DNA of 64,000 bases from Argentina anserina. Taxonomy: Eukaryota; Streptophyta; Magnoliopsida; Rosales; Rosaceae. This document shows, piece after piece, positions 1 through 10,355 of the stretch; positions within the stretch are counted from its first letter, which is position 1, and the number at the start of each line of letters is the position of its first letter. Made by a program: the position numbers and the translations under genes. The stretch lies in the NCBI RefSeq assembly GCF_933775445.1, contig NW_026089424.1, positions 186,001 to 250,000 on the forward strand, written 5' to 3'. A model generated the notes under the pieces. It saw only the letters and a list, made by a program, of their open reading frames with translations, was not told the DNA's origin and made no database searches.

Positions 1-125
1 AGTTTTGCAAGTGTGGGAGTGTGTTTCTTTCAAACTGAGTATCTTTACATCGTTTGCGTATCTTTACTATTCCAATTGTGTATCTTTTCATTTCTCGTTT
101 GAGTATCTTTCTGTAAGGCTTTCTG
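1..125 (+). repeat. Short monomer cut by the window start
   Basis: The first 125 bases are the rest of a 149-bp short monomer, beginning inside GAGAGTTTTGC and holding one 41-bp segment. The array therefore extends upstream of the window. Confidence 0.95.
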
Positions 126-842
126 ATGCGAGTTTCTATTGAATTTGAGAGTTTTGCAAGTGTGGGAGTGTGTTTCTTTCAAACTGAGTATCTTTACATC
201 GTTTGCGTATCTTTACTATTCCAGTTGTGTATCTTTACATCGTTTGCGTATCTTTACTATTCCAATTGTGTATCTTTTCATTTCTCGTTTGAGTCTCTTT
301 CTGTAAGGCTTCTGATGCGAGTTTCTATTGAATTTGAGAGTTTTGCAAGTGTGGGAGTGTGTTTCTTTCAAACTGAGTATCTTTACATCGTTTGCGTATC
401 TTTACTATTCCAATTGTGTATCTTTACATCGTTTGCGTATCTTTACTATTCCAATTGTGTATCTTTTCATTTCTCGTTTGAGTATCTTTCTGTAAGGCTT
501 TCTGATGCGAGTTTCTATTGAATTTAAGAGTTTTGCAAGTGTGGGAGTGTGTTTCTTTCAAACTGAGTATCTTTACATCGTTTGCGTATCTTTACTATTC
601 CAATTGTGTATCTTTACATCGTTTGCGTATCTTTACTATTCCAATTGTGTATCTTTTCATTTCTCGTTTGAGTTTCTTTCTGTAAGGCTTCTGATGCGAG
701 TTTCTATTGTATTTGAGAGTTTTGCAAGTGTGGGTGTGTGTTTCTTTCAAACTGAGTATCTTTACATCGTTTGCGTATCTTTACTATTCCAATTGTGTGT
801 CTTTTCATTTCTCGTTTGAGTATCTTTCTGTAAGGCTTTCTG
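126..842 (+). repeat. 717-bp tetramer HOR, copy 1
   Basis: Four monomers of 189, 190, 189 and 149 bp. The copy is marked by a private A-to-G change (CCAGTTGTG, G at 224) in the first 41-bp segment of its first monomer. The same monomer order and the same marker recur in the blocks starting at 1223 and 1940. Two long monomers (843-1222) separate this copy from the next. Confidence 0.85.
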
Positions 843-1222
843 ATGCGAGTTTCTATTGAATTTGAGAGTTTTGCAAGTGTGGGGAGTGTGTTTCTTTCAA
901 ACTGAGTATCTTTACATCGTTTGCGTATCTTTACTATTCCAATTGTGTATCTTTACATCGTTTTCGTATCTTTACTATTCCAATTGTGTATCTTTTCATT
1001 TCTCGTTTGAGTATCTTTCTGTAAGGCTTTCTGATGCGAGTTTCTATTGAATTTGAGAGTTTTGCAAGTGTGGGAGTGTGTTTCTTTCAAACTGAGTATC
1101 TTTACATCGTTTGCGTATCTTCACTATTCCAATTGTGTATCTTTACATCGTTTGCGTATCTTTACTATTCCAATTGTGTATCTTTTCATTTCTCGTTTGA
1201 GTATCTTTCTGTAAGGCTTCTG
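843..1222 (+). repeat. Two long monomers between 717-bp tetramers
   Basis: A 191-bp monomer (843-1033) with the GTGGGGAG extra G and CGTTTTCG in its second 41-bp segment is followed by a 189-bp monomer (1034-1222). The 191-bp marker type recurs later as the first monomer of the 3.2-kb HOR at 5322, 17557, 20788 and 22816. This shows that monomer subtypes were shared across the array before the large HORs formed. Confidence 0.85.
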
Positions 1223-2656
1223 ATGCGAGTTTCTATTGTATTTGAGAGTTTTGCAAGTGTGGGAGTGTGTTTCTTTCAAACTGAGTATCTTTACATCGTT
1301 TGCGTATCTTTACTATTCCAGTTGTGTATCTTTACATCGTTTGCGTATCTTTACTATTCCAATTGTGTATCTTTTCATTTCTCGTTTGAGTCTCTTTCTG
1401 TAAGGCTTCTGATGCGAGTTTCTATTGAATTTGAGAGTTTTGCAAGTGTGGGAGTGTGTTTCTTTCAAACTGAGTATCTTTACATCGTTTGCGTATCTTT
1501 ACTATTCCAATTGTGTATCTTTACATCGTTTGCGTATCTTTACTATTCCAATTGTGTATCTTTTCATTTCTCGTTTGAGTATCTTTCTATAAGGCTTTCT
1601 GATGCGAGTTTCTATTGAATTTGAGAGTTTTGCAAGTGTGGGAGTGTGTTTCTTTCAAACTGAGTATCTTTACATCGTTTGCGTATCTTTACTATTCCAA
1701 TTGTGTATCTTTACATCGTTTGCGTATCTTTACTATTCCAACTGTGTATCTTTTCATTTCTCGTTTGAGTCTCTTTCTGTAAGGCTTCTGATGCGAGTTT
1801 CTATTGTATTTGAGAGTTTTGCAAGTGTGGGAGTGTGTTTCTTTCAAACTGAGTATCTTTACATCGTTTGCGTATCTTTACTATTCCAATTGTGTATCTT
1901 TTCATTTCTCGTTTGAGTATCTTTCTGTAAGGCTTTCTGATGCGAGTTTCTATTGAATTTGAGAGTTTTGCAAGTGTGGGAGTGTGTTTCTTTCAAACTG
2001 AGTATCTTTACATCGTTTGCGTATCTTTACTATTCCAGTTGTGTATCTTTACATCGTTTGCGTATCTTTACTATTCCAATTGTGTATCTTTTCATTTCTC
2101 GTTTGAGTCTCTTTCTGTAAGGCTTCTGATGCGAGTTTCTATTGAATTTGAGAGTTTTGCAAGTGTGGGAGTGTGTTTCTTTCAAACTGAGTATCTTTAC
2201 ATCGTTTGCGTATCTTTACTATTCCAATTGTGTATCTTTACATCGTTTGCGTATCTTTACTATTCCAATTGTGTATCTTTTCATTTCTCGTTTGAGTATC
2301 TTTCTATAAGGCTTTCTGATGCGAGTTTCTATTGAATTTGAGAGTTTTGCAAGTGTGGGAGTGTGTTTCTTTCAAACTGAGTATCTTTACATCGTTTGCG
2401 TATCTTTACTATTCCAATTGTGTATCTTTACATCGTTTGCGTATCTTTACTATTCCAATTGTGTATCTTTTCATTTCTCGTTTGAGTCTCTTTCTGTAAG
2501 GCTTCTGATGCGAGTTTCTATTGTATTTGAGAGTTTTGCAAGTGTGGGAGTGTGTTTCTTTCAAACTGAGTATCTTTACATCGTTTGCGTATCTTTACTA
2601 TTCCAATTGTGTATCTTTTCATTTCTCGTTTGAGTATCTTTCTGTAAGGCTTTCTG
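1223..2656 (+). repeat. 717-bp tetramer HOR, copies 2 and 3 in direct tandem
   Basis: Copies at 1223-1939 and 1940-2656 both run 189, 190, 189, 149 bp. Two private markers recur exactly 717 bp apart: the CCAG change (G at 1321 and 2038) and a CTATAAGG in place of CTGTAAGG (A at 1589 and 2306). Copy 1 (126-842) shares the first marker but not the second, so copies 2 and 3 are the closer pair. The first monomers of copies 2 and 3 differ at GTATTTG versus GAATTTG. Confidence 0.88.
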
Positions 2657-3670
2657 ATGCGAGTTTCTATTGAATTTGAGAGTTTTGCAAGTGTGGGAGT
2701 GTGTTTCTTTCAAACTGAGTATCTTTACATCGTTTGCGTATCTTTACTATTCCAATTGTGTATCTTTACATCGTTTGCGTATCTTTACTATTCCAATTGT
2801 GTATCTTTTCATTTCTCGTTTGAGTCTCTTTCTGTAAGGCTTCTGATGCGAGTTTCTATTGTATTTGAGAGTTTTATAAGTGTGGGAGTGTGTTTCTTTC
2901 AAACTGAGTATCTTTACATCGTTTGCGTATCTTTACTATTCCAATTGTGTATCTTTTCATTTCTCGTTTGAGTATCTTTCTGTAAGGCTTTCTGATGCGA
3001 GTTTCTATTGAATTTGAGAGTTTTGCAAGTGTGGGAGTGTGTTTCTTTCAAACTGAGTATCTTTACATCGTTTGCGTATCTTTACTATTCCAATTGTGTA
3101 TCTTTACATCGTTTGCGTATCTTTACTATTCCAATTGTGTATCTTTTCATTTCTCGTTTGAGTCTCTTTCTGTAAGGCTTCTGATGCGAGTTTCTATTGT
3201 ATTTGAGAGTTTTGCAAGTGTGGGAGTGTGTTTCTTTCAAACTGAGTATCTTTACATCGTTTACGTATCTTTACTATTCCAATTGTGTATCTTTTCATTT
3301 CTCGTTTGAGTATCTTTCTGTAAGGCTTTCTGATGCGAGTTTCTATTGAATTTGAGAGTTTTGCAAGTGTGGGAGTGTGTTTCTTTCAAACTGAGTATCT
3401 TTACATCGTTTGCGTATCTTTACTATTCCAATTGTGTATCTTTACATCGTTTGCGTATCTTTACTATTCCAATTGTGTGTCTTTTCATTTCTCGTGTGAG
3501 TATCTTTATGTAAGGCTTCTGATGCGAGTTTCTATTGTATTTGAGAGTTTTGCAAGTGTGGGAGTGTGTTTCTTTCAAACTGAGTATCTTTACATCGTTT
3601 GTGTATCTTTACTATTCCAATTGTGTATCTTTTCATTTCTCGTTTGAGTATCTTTCTGTAAGGCTTTCTG
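2319..3670 (+). repeat. 338-bp dimer run, four tandem copies
   Basis: Four consecutive long-short pairs (189 + 149 bp) start at 2319, 2657, 2995 and 3333. The long member carries GAATTTG and the short member GTATTTG. The first copy overlaps the tail of the third 717-bp tetramer, so the dimer run seems to have grown from the end of that tetramer. The last copy (3333-3670) differs by GTGTGTC, CTCGTGTGAG and CTTTATG changes. Confidence 0.9.
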
Positions 3671-3860
3671 ATGCGAGTTTCTATTGAATTTGAGAGTTTT
3701 GCAAGTGTGGGAGTGTGTTTCTTTCAAACTGAGTATCTTTACATCGTTTGCGTATCTTTACTATTCCAATTGTGTATCTTTACATCGTTAGCGTATCTTT
3801 ACTATTCCAATTGTGTATCTTTTCATTTCTCGTTTGAGTATCTTTCTGTAAGGCTTTCTG

Positions 3861-4050
3861 ATGCGAGTTTCTATTGAATTTGAGAGTTTTGCAAGTGTGG
3901 GAGTGTGTTTCTTTCAAACTGAGTATCTTTACATCGTTTGCGTATCTTTACTATTCCAATTGTGTATCTTTACATCGTTTGCGTATCTTTACTATTCCAA
4001 TTGTGTATCTTTTCATTTCTCGTTTGAGTATCTTTCTGTAAGGCTTTCTG
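3861..4050 (+). repeat. Representative long monomer (190 bp)
   Basis: This copy shows the long form with few private changes. From the arbitrary start at ATGCGAG it holds 62 bp of the unique part (3861-3922), a first 41-bp segment (3923-3963), a second identical 41-bp segment (3964-4004), a 23-bp piece starting GTATCTTTTC (4005-4027) and the 23-bp GTATCTTTCTGTAAGG head of the next unique part (4028-4050). Hand-counted composition is 89 T, 36 A, 35 G and 30 C, which is 34% GC and strongly T-biased on this strand. Long forms of 189 bp lack one T in the GGCTTTCTG junction, 188-bp forms also lack a G in CGTTTGCG, and 191-bp forms have an extra G in GTGGGGAG. Confidence 0.95.
3923..4004 (+). repeat. 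41-bp internal subrepeat, two tandem copies
   Basis: Two identical 41-bp segments sit side by side (3923-3963 and 3964-4004). Each splits into a 19-bp piece (GTATCTTTACATCGTTTGC) and a 22-bp piece that starts GTATCTTTACTATTCC and ends AATTGT. Copy number of this segment is the only difference between short (1), long (2) and extra-long (3) monomers. Because the segment begins and ends next to further GTATCTTT octamers, gain or loss by slippage or unequal exchange between adjacent copies is the simplest explanation. Confidence 0.95.
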
Positions 4051-4199
4051 ATGCGAGTTTCTATTGAATTTGAGAGTTTTGCAAGTGTGGGAGTGTGTTT
4101 CTTTCAAACTGAGTATCTTTACATCGTTTGCGTATCTTTACTATTCCAATTGTGTATCTTTTCATTTCTCGTTTGAGTATCTTTCTGTAAGGCTTTCTG
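4051..4199 (+). repeat. Representative short monomer (149 bp)
   Basis: This short form is collinear with the long monomer except that it has one 41-bp segment instead of two. Its parts are the 85-bp unique part (split by the chosen start), the 19-bp and 22-bp GTATCTTT pieces that make up the 41-bp segment, and the 23-bp GTATCTTTTC piece. Composition is 69 T, 28 A, 30 G and 22 C. Forms of 148 bp lack one T in GGCTTTCTG. Forms of 150 bp carry GTGATGGG in place of GTGTGGG (GTGAAGGG in the copy at 10206). Short and long monomers are interspersed through the whole array. Confidence 0.95.
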
Positions 4200-5321
4200 A
4201 TGCGAGTTTCTATTGAATTTGAGAGTTTTGCAAGTGTGGGAGTGTGTTTCTTTCAAACTGAGTATCTTTACATCGTTTGCGTATCTTTACTATTCCAATT
4301 GTGTGTCTTTTCATTTCTCGTGTGAGTATCTTTATGTAAGGCTTCTGATGCGAGTTTCTATTGTATTTGAGAGTTTTGCAAGTGTGGGAGTGTGTTTCTT
4401 TCAAACTGAGTATCTTTACATCGTTTGTGTATCTTTACTATTCCAATTGTGTATCTTTTCATTTCTCGTTTGAGTATCTTTCTGTAAGGCTTTCTGATGC
4501 GAGTTTCTATTGTATTTGAGAGTTTTGCAAGTGTGGGAGTGTGTTTCTTTCAAACTGAGTATCTTTACATCGTTTACGTATCTTTACTATTCCAATTGTG
4601 TATCTTTTCATTTCTCGTTTGAGTATCTTTCTGTAAGGCTTTCTGATGCGAGTTTCTATTGAATTTGAGAGTTTTGCAAGTGTGGGAGTGTGTTTCTTTC
4701 AAACTGAGTATCTTTACATCGTTTGCGTATCTTTACTATTCCAATTGTGTATCTTTACATCGTTTGCGTATCTTTACTATTCCAATTGTGTGTCTTTTCA
4801 TTTCTCGTGTGAGTATCTTTATGTAAGGCTTCTGATGCGAGTTTCTATTGTATTTGAGAGTTTTGCAAGTGTGGGAGTGTGTTTCTTTCAAACTGAGTAT
4901 CTTTACATCGTTTGCGTATCTTTACTATTCCAATTGTGTATCTTTTCATTTCTCGTTTGAGTATCTTTCTGTAAGGCTTTCTGATGCGAGTTTCTATTGA
5001 ATTTGAGAGTTTTGCAAGTGTGGGAGTGTGTTTCTTTCAAACTGAGTATCTTTACATCGTTTGCGTATCTTTACTATTCCAATTGTGTATCTTTACATCG
5101 TTTGCGTATCTTTACTATTCCAATTGTGTATCTTTTCATTTCTCGTTTGAGTATCTTTCTGTAAGGCTTCTTATGCGAGTTTCTATTGTATTTGAGAGTT
5201 TTGCAAGTGTCGGAGTGTGTTTCTTTCAAACTGAGTATCTTTACATCGTTTGCGTATCTTTACTATTCCAATTGTGTATCTTTTCATTTCTCGTTTGAGT
5301 ATCTTTCTGTAAGGCTTTCTG

Positions 5322-7353
5322 ATGCGAGTTTCTATTGAATTTGAGAGTTTTGCGAGTGTGGGGAGTGTGTTTCTTTCAAACTGAGTATCTTTACATCGTT
5401 TGCGTATCTTTACTATTCCAATTGTGTATCTTTACATCGTTTTCGTATCTTTACTATTCCAATTGTGTATCTTTTCATTTCTCGTTTGAGTATCTTTCTG
5501 TAAGGCTTTCTGATGCGAGTTTCTATTGAATTTGAGAGTTTTGCAAGTGTGGGAGTGTGTTTCTTTCAAACTGAGTATCTTTACATCGTTTGCGTATCTT
5601 TACTATTCCAATTGTGTATCTTTACATCGTTTGCGTATCTTTACTATTCCAATTGTGTATCTTTTCATTTCTCGTTTGAGTCTCTTTCTGTAAGGCTTCT
5701 GATGCGAGTTTCTATTGTATTTGAGAGTTTTGCAAGTGTGGGAGTGTGTTTCTTTCAAACTGAGTATCTTTACATCGTTTGCGTATCTTTACTATTCCAG
5801 TTGTGTATCTTTACATCGTTTGCGTATCTTTACTATTCCAATTGTGTATCTTTTCATTTCTCGTTTGAGTCTCTTTCTGTAAGGCTTCTGATGCGAGTTT
5901 CTATTGAATTTGAGAGTTTTGCAAGTGTGGGAGTGTGTTTCTTTCAAACTGAGTATCTTTACATCGTTTGCGTATCTTTACTATTCCAATTGTGTATCTT
6001 TACATCGTTTGCGTATCTTTACTATTCCAATTGTGTATCTTTTTATTTCTCGTTTGAGTATCTTTCTGTAAGGCTTCTTATGCGAGTTTCTATTGTATTT
6101 GAGAGTTTTGCAAGTGTCGGAGTGTGTTTCTTTCAAACTGAGTATCTTTACACCGTTTTCGTATCTTTACTATTCCAATTGTGTATCTTTTCATTTCTCG
6201 TTTGAGTATCTTTCTGTAAGGCTTCTGATGCGAGTTTCTATTGTATTTGAGAGTTTTGCAAGTGTGGGAGTGTGTTTCTTTCAAACTAAGTATCTTTACA
6301 TCGTTTGCGTATCTTTACTATTCCAATTGTGTATCTTTTCATTTCTCGTTTGAGTATCTTTCTGTAAGGCTTTCTGATGCGAGTTTCTATTGTATTTGAG
6401 AGTTTTGCAAGTGTGGGAGTGTGTTTCTTTCAAACTGAGTATCTTTACATCGTTTGCGTATCTTTACTATTCCAATTGTGTATCTTTACATCGTTTTCGT
6501 ATCTTTACTATTCCAATTGTGTATCTTTTCATTTCTCGTTTGAGTATCTTTCTGTAAGGCTTTCTGATGCGAGTTTCTATTGAATTTGAGAGTTTTGCAA
6601 GTGTGGGAGTGTGTTTCTTTCAAACTGAGTATCTTTACATCGTTAGCGTATCTTTACTATTCCAATTGTGTATCTTTTCATTTCTCGTTTGAGTATCTTT
6701 CTGTAAGGCTTTCTGATGCGAGTTTCTATTGAATTTGAGAGTTTTGCAAGTGTGGGAGTGTGTTTCTTTCAAACTGAGTATCTTTACATCGTTTGCGTAT
6801 CTTTACTATTCCAATTGTGTATCTTTACATCGTTTGCGTATCTTTACTATTCCAATTGTGTATCTTTTCATTTCTCGTTTGAGTATCTTTCTGTAAGGCT
6901 TTCTGATGCGAGTTTCTATTGAATTTGAGAGTTTTGCAAGTGTGGGAGTGTGTTTCTTTCAAACTGAGTATCTTTACATCGTTTGCGTATCTTTACTATT
7001 CCAATTGTGTATCTTTTCATTTCTCGTTTGAGTATATTTCTGTAAGGCTTTCTGATGCGAGTTTCTATTGAATTTGAGAGTTTTGCAAGTGTGGGAGAGT
7101 GTTTCTTTCAAACTGAGTATCTTTACATCGTTTGCGTATCTTTACTATTCCAATTGTGTGTCTTTTCATTTTGTCGTTTGAGTATCTTGATGTAAGGCTT
7201 CTTATGCGAGTTTCTATTGTATTTGAGAGTTTTGCAAGTGATGGGAGTGTGTTTCTTTCAAACTGAGTATCTTTACATCGTTTGCGTATCTTTACTATTC
7301 CAATTGTGTATCTTTTCATTTCTCGTTTGAGTATCTTTCTGTAAGGCTTTCTG
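5322..7353 (+). repeat. Partial copy of the 3.2-kb HOR (first twelve monomers)
   Basis: Monomer lengths are 191, 189, 189, 189, 148, 149, 190, 149, 190, 149, 149, 150. This matches the first twelve monomers of the HOR at 17557 except for a single +1 bp (149 versus 148) in the eleventh. Ordered markers are CTTTTTATT in the fourth monomer, CACCGTTTTCG in the fifth, AACTAAG in the sixth, CGTTTTCG in the seventh, CGTTAGCG in the eighth and GTGATGGG in the twelfth. The monomer at 7055 carries changes not seen in its homologues (CATTTTGTCG and GGGAGAGTG). Confidence 0.88.
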
Positions 7354-10300
7354 ATGCGAGTTTCTATTGAATTTGAGAGTTTTGCAAGTGTGGGAGTGTG
7401 TTTCTTTCAAACTGAGTATCTTTACATCGTTTGCGTATCTTTACTATTCCAATTGTGTATCTTTACATCGTTTGCGTATCTTTACTATTCCAATTGTGTA
7501 TCTTTTCATTTCTCGTTTGAGTGTCTTTCTGTAAGGCTTCTGATGCGAGTTTCTATTGTATTTGAGAGTTTTGCAAGTGTGGGAGTGTGTTTCTTTCAAA
7601 CTGAGTATCTTTATATCGTTTGCGTATCTTTACTATTCCAATTGTGTATCTTTACATCGTTTGCGTATCTTTACTATTCCAATTGTGTATCTTTTCATTT
7701 CTCGTTTGAGTATCTTTCTGTAAGGCTTCTTATGCGAGTTTCTATTGTATTTGAGAGTTTTGCAAGTGTCGGAGTGTGTTTCATTCAAACTGAGTATCTT
7801 TACATCGTTTCGTATCTTTACTATTCCAATTGTGTATCTTTACATCGTTTGCGTATCTTTACTATTCCAATTGTGTATCTTTTCATTTCTCGTTTGAGTA
7901 TCTTTCTGTAAGGCTTCTTATGCGAGTTTCTATTGAATTTGAGAGTTTTGCAAGTGTGGGAGTGTGTTTCTTTCAAACTGAGTATCTTTACATCGTTTGC
8001 GTATCTTTACTATTCCAATTGTGTATCTTTTCATTTCTCGTTTAAGTATCTTTCTGTAAGGCTTTCTGATGCGAGTTTCTATTGAATTTGAGAGTTTTGC
8101 AAGTGTGGGAGTGTGTTTCTTTCAAACTGAGTATCTTTACATCGTTTCGTATCTTTACTATTCCAATTGTGTATCTTTACATCGTTTGCGTATCTTTACT
8201 ATTCCAATTGTGTATCTTTTCATTTCTCGTTTGAGTCTCTTTCTGTAAGGCTTCTGATGCGAGTTTCTATTGTATTTGAGAGTTTTGCAAGTGTGGGAGT
8301 GTGTTTCTTTCAAACTGAGTATCTTTACATCGTTTGCGTATCTTTACTATTCCAATTGTGTATCTTTTCATTTCTCGTTTGAGTATCTTTCTGTAAGGCT
8401 TTCTGATGCGAGTTTCTATTGAATTTGAGAGTTTTGCAAGTGTGGGAGTGTGTTTCTTTCAAACTGAGTATCTTTACATCGTTTGCGTATCTTTACTATT
8501 CCAATTGTGTATCTTTACATCGTTTGCGTATCTTTACTATTCCAATTGTGTATCTTTTCATTTCTCGTTTGAGTATCTTTCTGTAAGGCTTTCTGATGCG
8601 AGTTTCTATTGAATTTGAGAGTTTTGCAAGTGTGGGAGTGTGTTTCTTTCAAACTGAGTATCTTTACATCGTTTGCGTATCTTTACTATTCCAATTGTGT
8701 ATCTTTTCATTTCTCGTTTGAGTATCTTTCTGTAAGGCTTTCTGATGCGAGTTTCTATTGAATTTGAGAGTTTTGCAAGTGTGGGAGTGTGTTTCTTTCA
8801 AACTGAGTATCTTTACATCGTTTGCGTATCTTTACTATTCCAATTGTGTGTCTTTTCATTTCTCGTTTGAGTATCTTGATGTAAGGCTTCTTATGCGAGT
8901 TTCTATTGTATTTGAGAGTTTTGCAAGTGATGGGAGTGTGTTTCTTTCAAACTGAGTATCTTTACATCGTTTGCGTATCTTTACTATTCCAATTGTGTAT
9001 CTTTACATCGTTTGCGTATCTTTACTATTCCAATTGTGTATCTTTTTATTTCTCGTTTGAGTATCTTTCTGTAAGGCTTCTTATGCGAGTTTCTATTGTA
9101 TTTGAGAGTTTTGCAAGTGTCGGAGTGTGTTTCTTTCAAACTGAGTATCTTTACACCGTTTTCGTATCTTTACTATTCCAATTGTGTATCTTTTCATTTC
9201 TCGTTTGAGTATCTTTCTGTAAGGCTTCTGATGCGAGTTTCTATTGTATTTGAGAGTTTTGCAAGTGTGGGAGTGTGTTTCTTTCAAACTAAGTATCTTT
9301 ACATCGTTTGCGTATCTTTACTATTCCAATTGTGTATCTTTTCATTTCTCGTTTGAGTATCTTTCTGTAAGGCTTTCTGATGCGAGTTTCTATTGAATTT
9401 GAGAGTTTTGCAAGTGTGGGAGTGTGTTTCTTTCAAACTGAGTATCTTTACATCGTTTGCGTATCTTTACTATTCCAATTGTGTATCTTTACATCGTTTT
9501 CGTATCTTTACTATTCCAATTGTGTATCTTTTCATTTCTCGTTTGAGTATCTTTCTGTAAGGCTTTCTGATGCGAGTTTCTATTGAATTTGAGAGTTTTG
9601 CAAGTGTGGGAGTGTGTTTCTTTCAAACTGAGTATCTTTACATCGTTAGCGTATCTTTACTATTCCAATTGTGTATCTTTTCATTTCTCGTTTGAGTATC
9701 TTTCTGTAAGGCTTTCTGATGCGAGTTTCTATTGAATTTGAGAGTTTTGCAAGTGTGGGAGTGTGTTTCTTTCAAACTGAGTATCTTTACATCGTTTGCG
9801 TATCTTTACTATTCCAATTGTGTATCTTTACATCGTTTGCGTATCTTTACTATTCCAATTGTGTATCTTTTCATTTCTCGTTTGAGTATCTTTCTGTAAG
9901 GCTTTCTGATGCGAGTTTCTATTGAATTTGAGAGTTTTGCAAGTGTGGGAGTGTGTTTCTTTCAAACTGAGTATCTTTACATCGTTTGCGTATCTTTACT
10001 ATTCCAATTGTGTATCTTTTCATTTCTCGTTTGAGTATCTTTCTGTAAGGCTTTCTGATGCGAGTTTCTATTGAATTTGAGAGTTTTGCAAGTGTGGGAG
10101 TGTGTTTCTTTCAAACTGAGTATCTTTACATCGTTTGCGTATCTTTACTATTCCAATTGTGTGTCTTTTCATTTCTCGTTTGAGTATCTTGATGTAAGGC
10201 TTCTTATGCGAGTTTCTATTGTATTTGAGAGTTTTGCAAGTGAAGGGAGTGTGTTTCTTTCAAACTGAGTATCTTTACATCGTTTGCGTATCTTTACTAT

Positions 10301-10355
10301 TCCAATTGTGTATCTTTTCATTTCTCGTTTGAGTATCTTTCTGTAAGGCTTTCTG
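7354..10355 (+). repeat. 3002-bp HOR, copy 1
   Basis: Eighteen monomers start with 189, 189, 188, 149, 188, 149, 190, 149, 148 bp and continue 190, 148, 149, 190, 149, 190, 149, 148, 150. Diagnostic changes are GTGTCTTTC in the first monomer, TTATATCG in the second, CATTCAAAC with CGTTTCG in the third and CGTTTAAG in the fourth. The same order recurs 3002 bp on in the copies at 10356 (shortened) and at 12045 (full). Confidence 0.9.

Larger units (their letters stand above)
3671..5321 (+). repeat. Mixed monomers: two long, four short, two 338-bp dimers
   Basis: Two 190-bp monomers (3671, 3861) are followed by four consecutive short monomers (4051, 4200, 4348, 4497) and then two long-short dimers (4646-4983 and 4984-5321). 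The unusual CTCGTGTGAG plus CTTTATG markers of the dimer at 3333 recur in the short monomer at 4200 and the long monomer at 4646, so pieces of that dimer were copied here. A run of four short monomers is uncommon elsewhere in the window. Confidence 0.85.

Noticed and set aside
3861..4050. Inverted pair TCAAAC / GTTTGA within each monomer as a hairpin or protein site
   Set aside because: Only six bases match, with about 60-100 bp between the arms, and the spacing changes with 41-bp copy number. Not enough to claim a structure.
3861..4199. Derivation of the monomer from a transposon end or LTR
   Set aside because: I saw no terminal inverted repeat, target-site duplication, primer-binding site or polypurine tract, and internal structure is explained by amplification of a unit of about 20 bp. 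A database search could reopen this.
5891..6079. Minus-strand AATAAA created by the CTTTTTATT variant, as a polyadenylation signal
   Set aside because: It arises from one C-to-T change in a T-rich stretch and there is no gene upstream of it on the minus strand. Chance is the better explanation.
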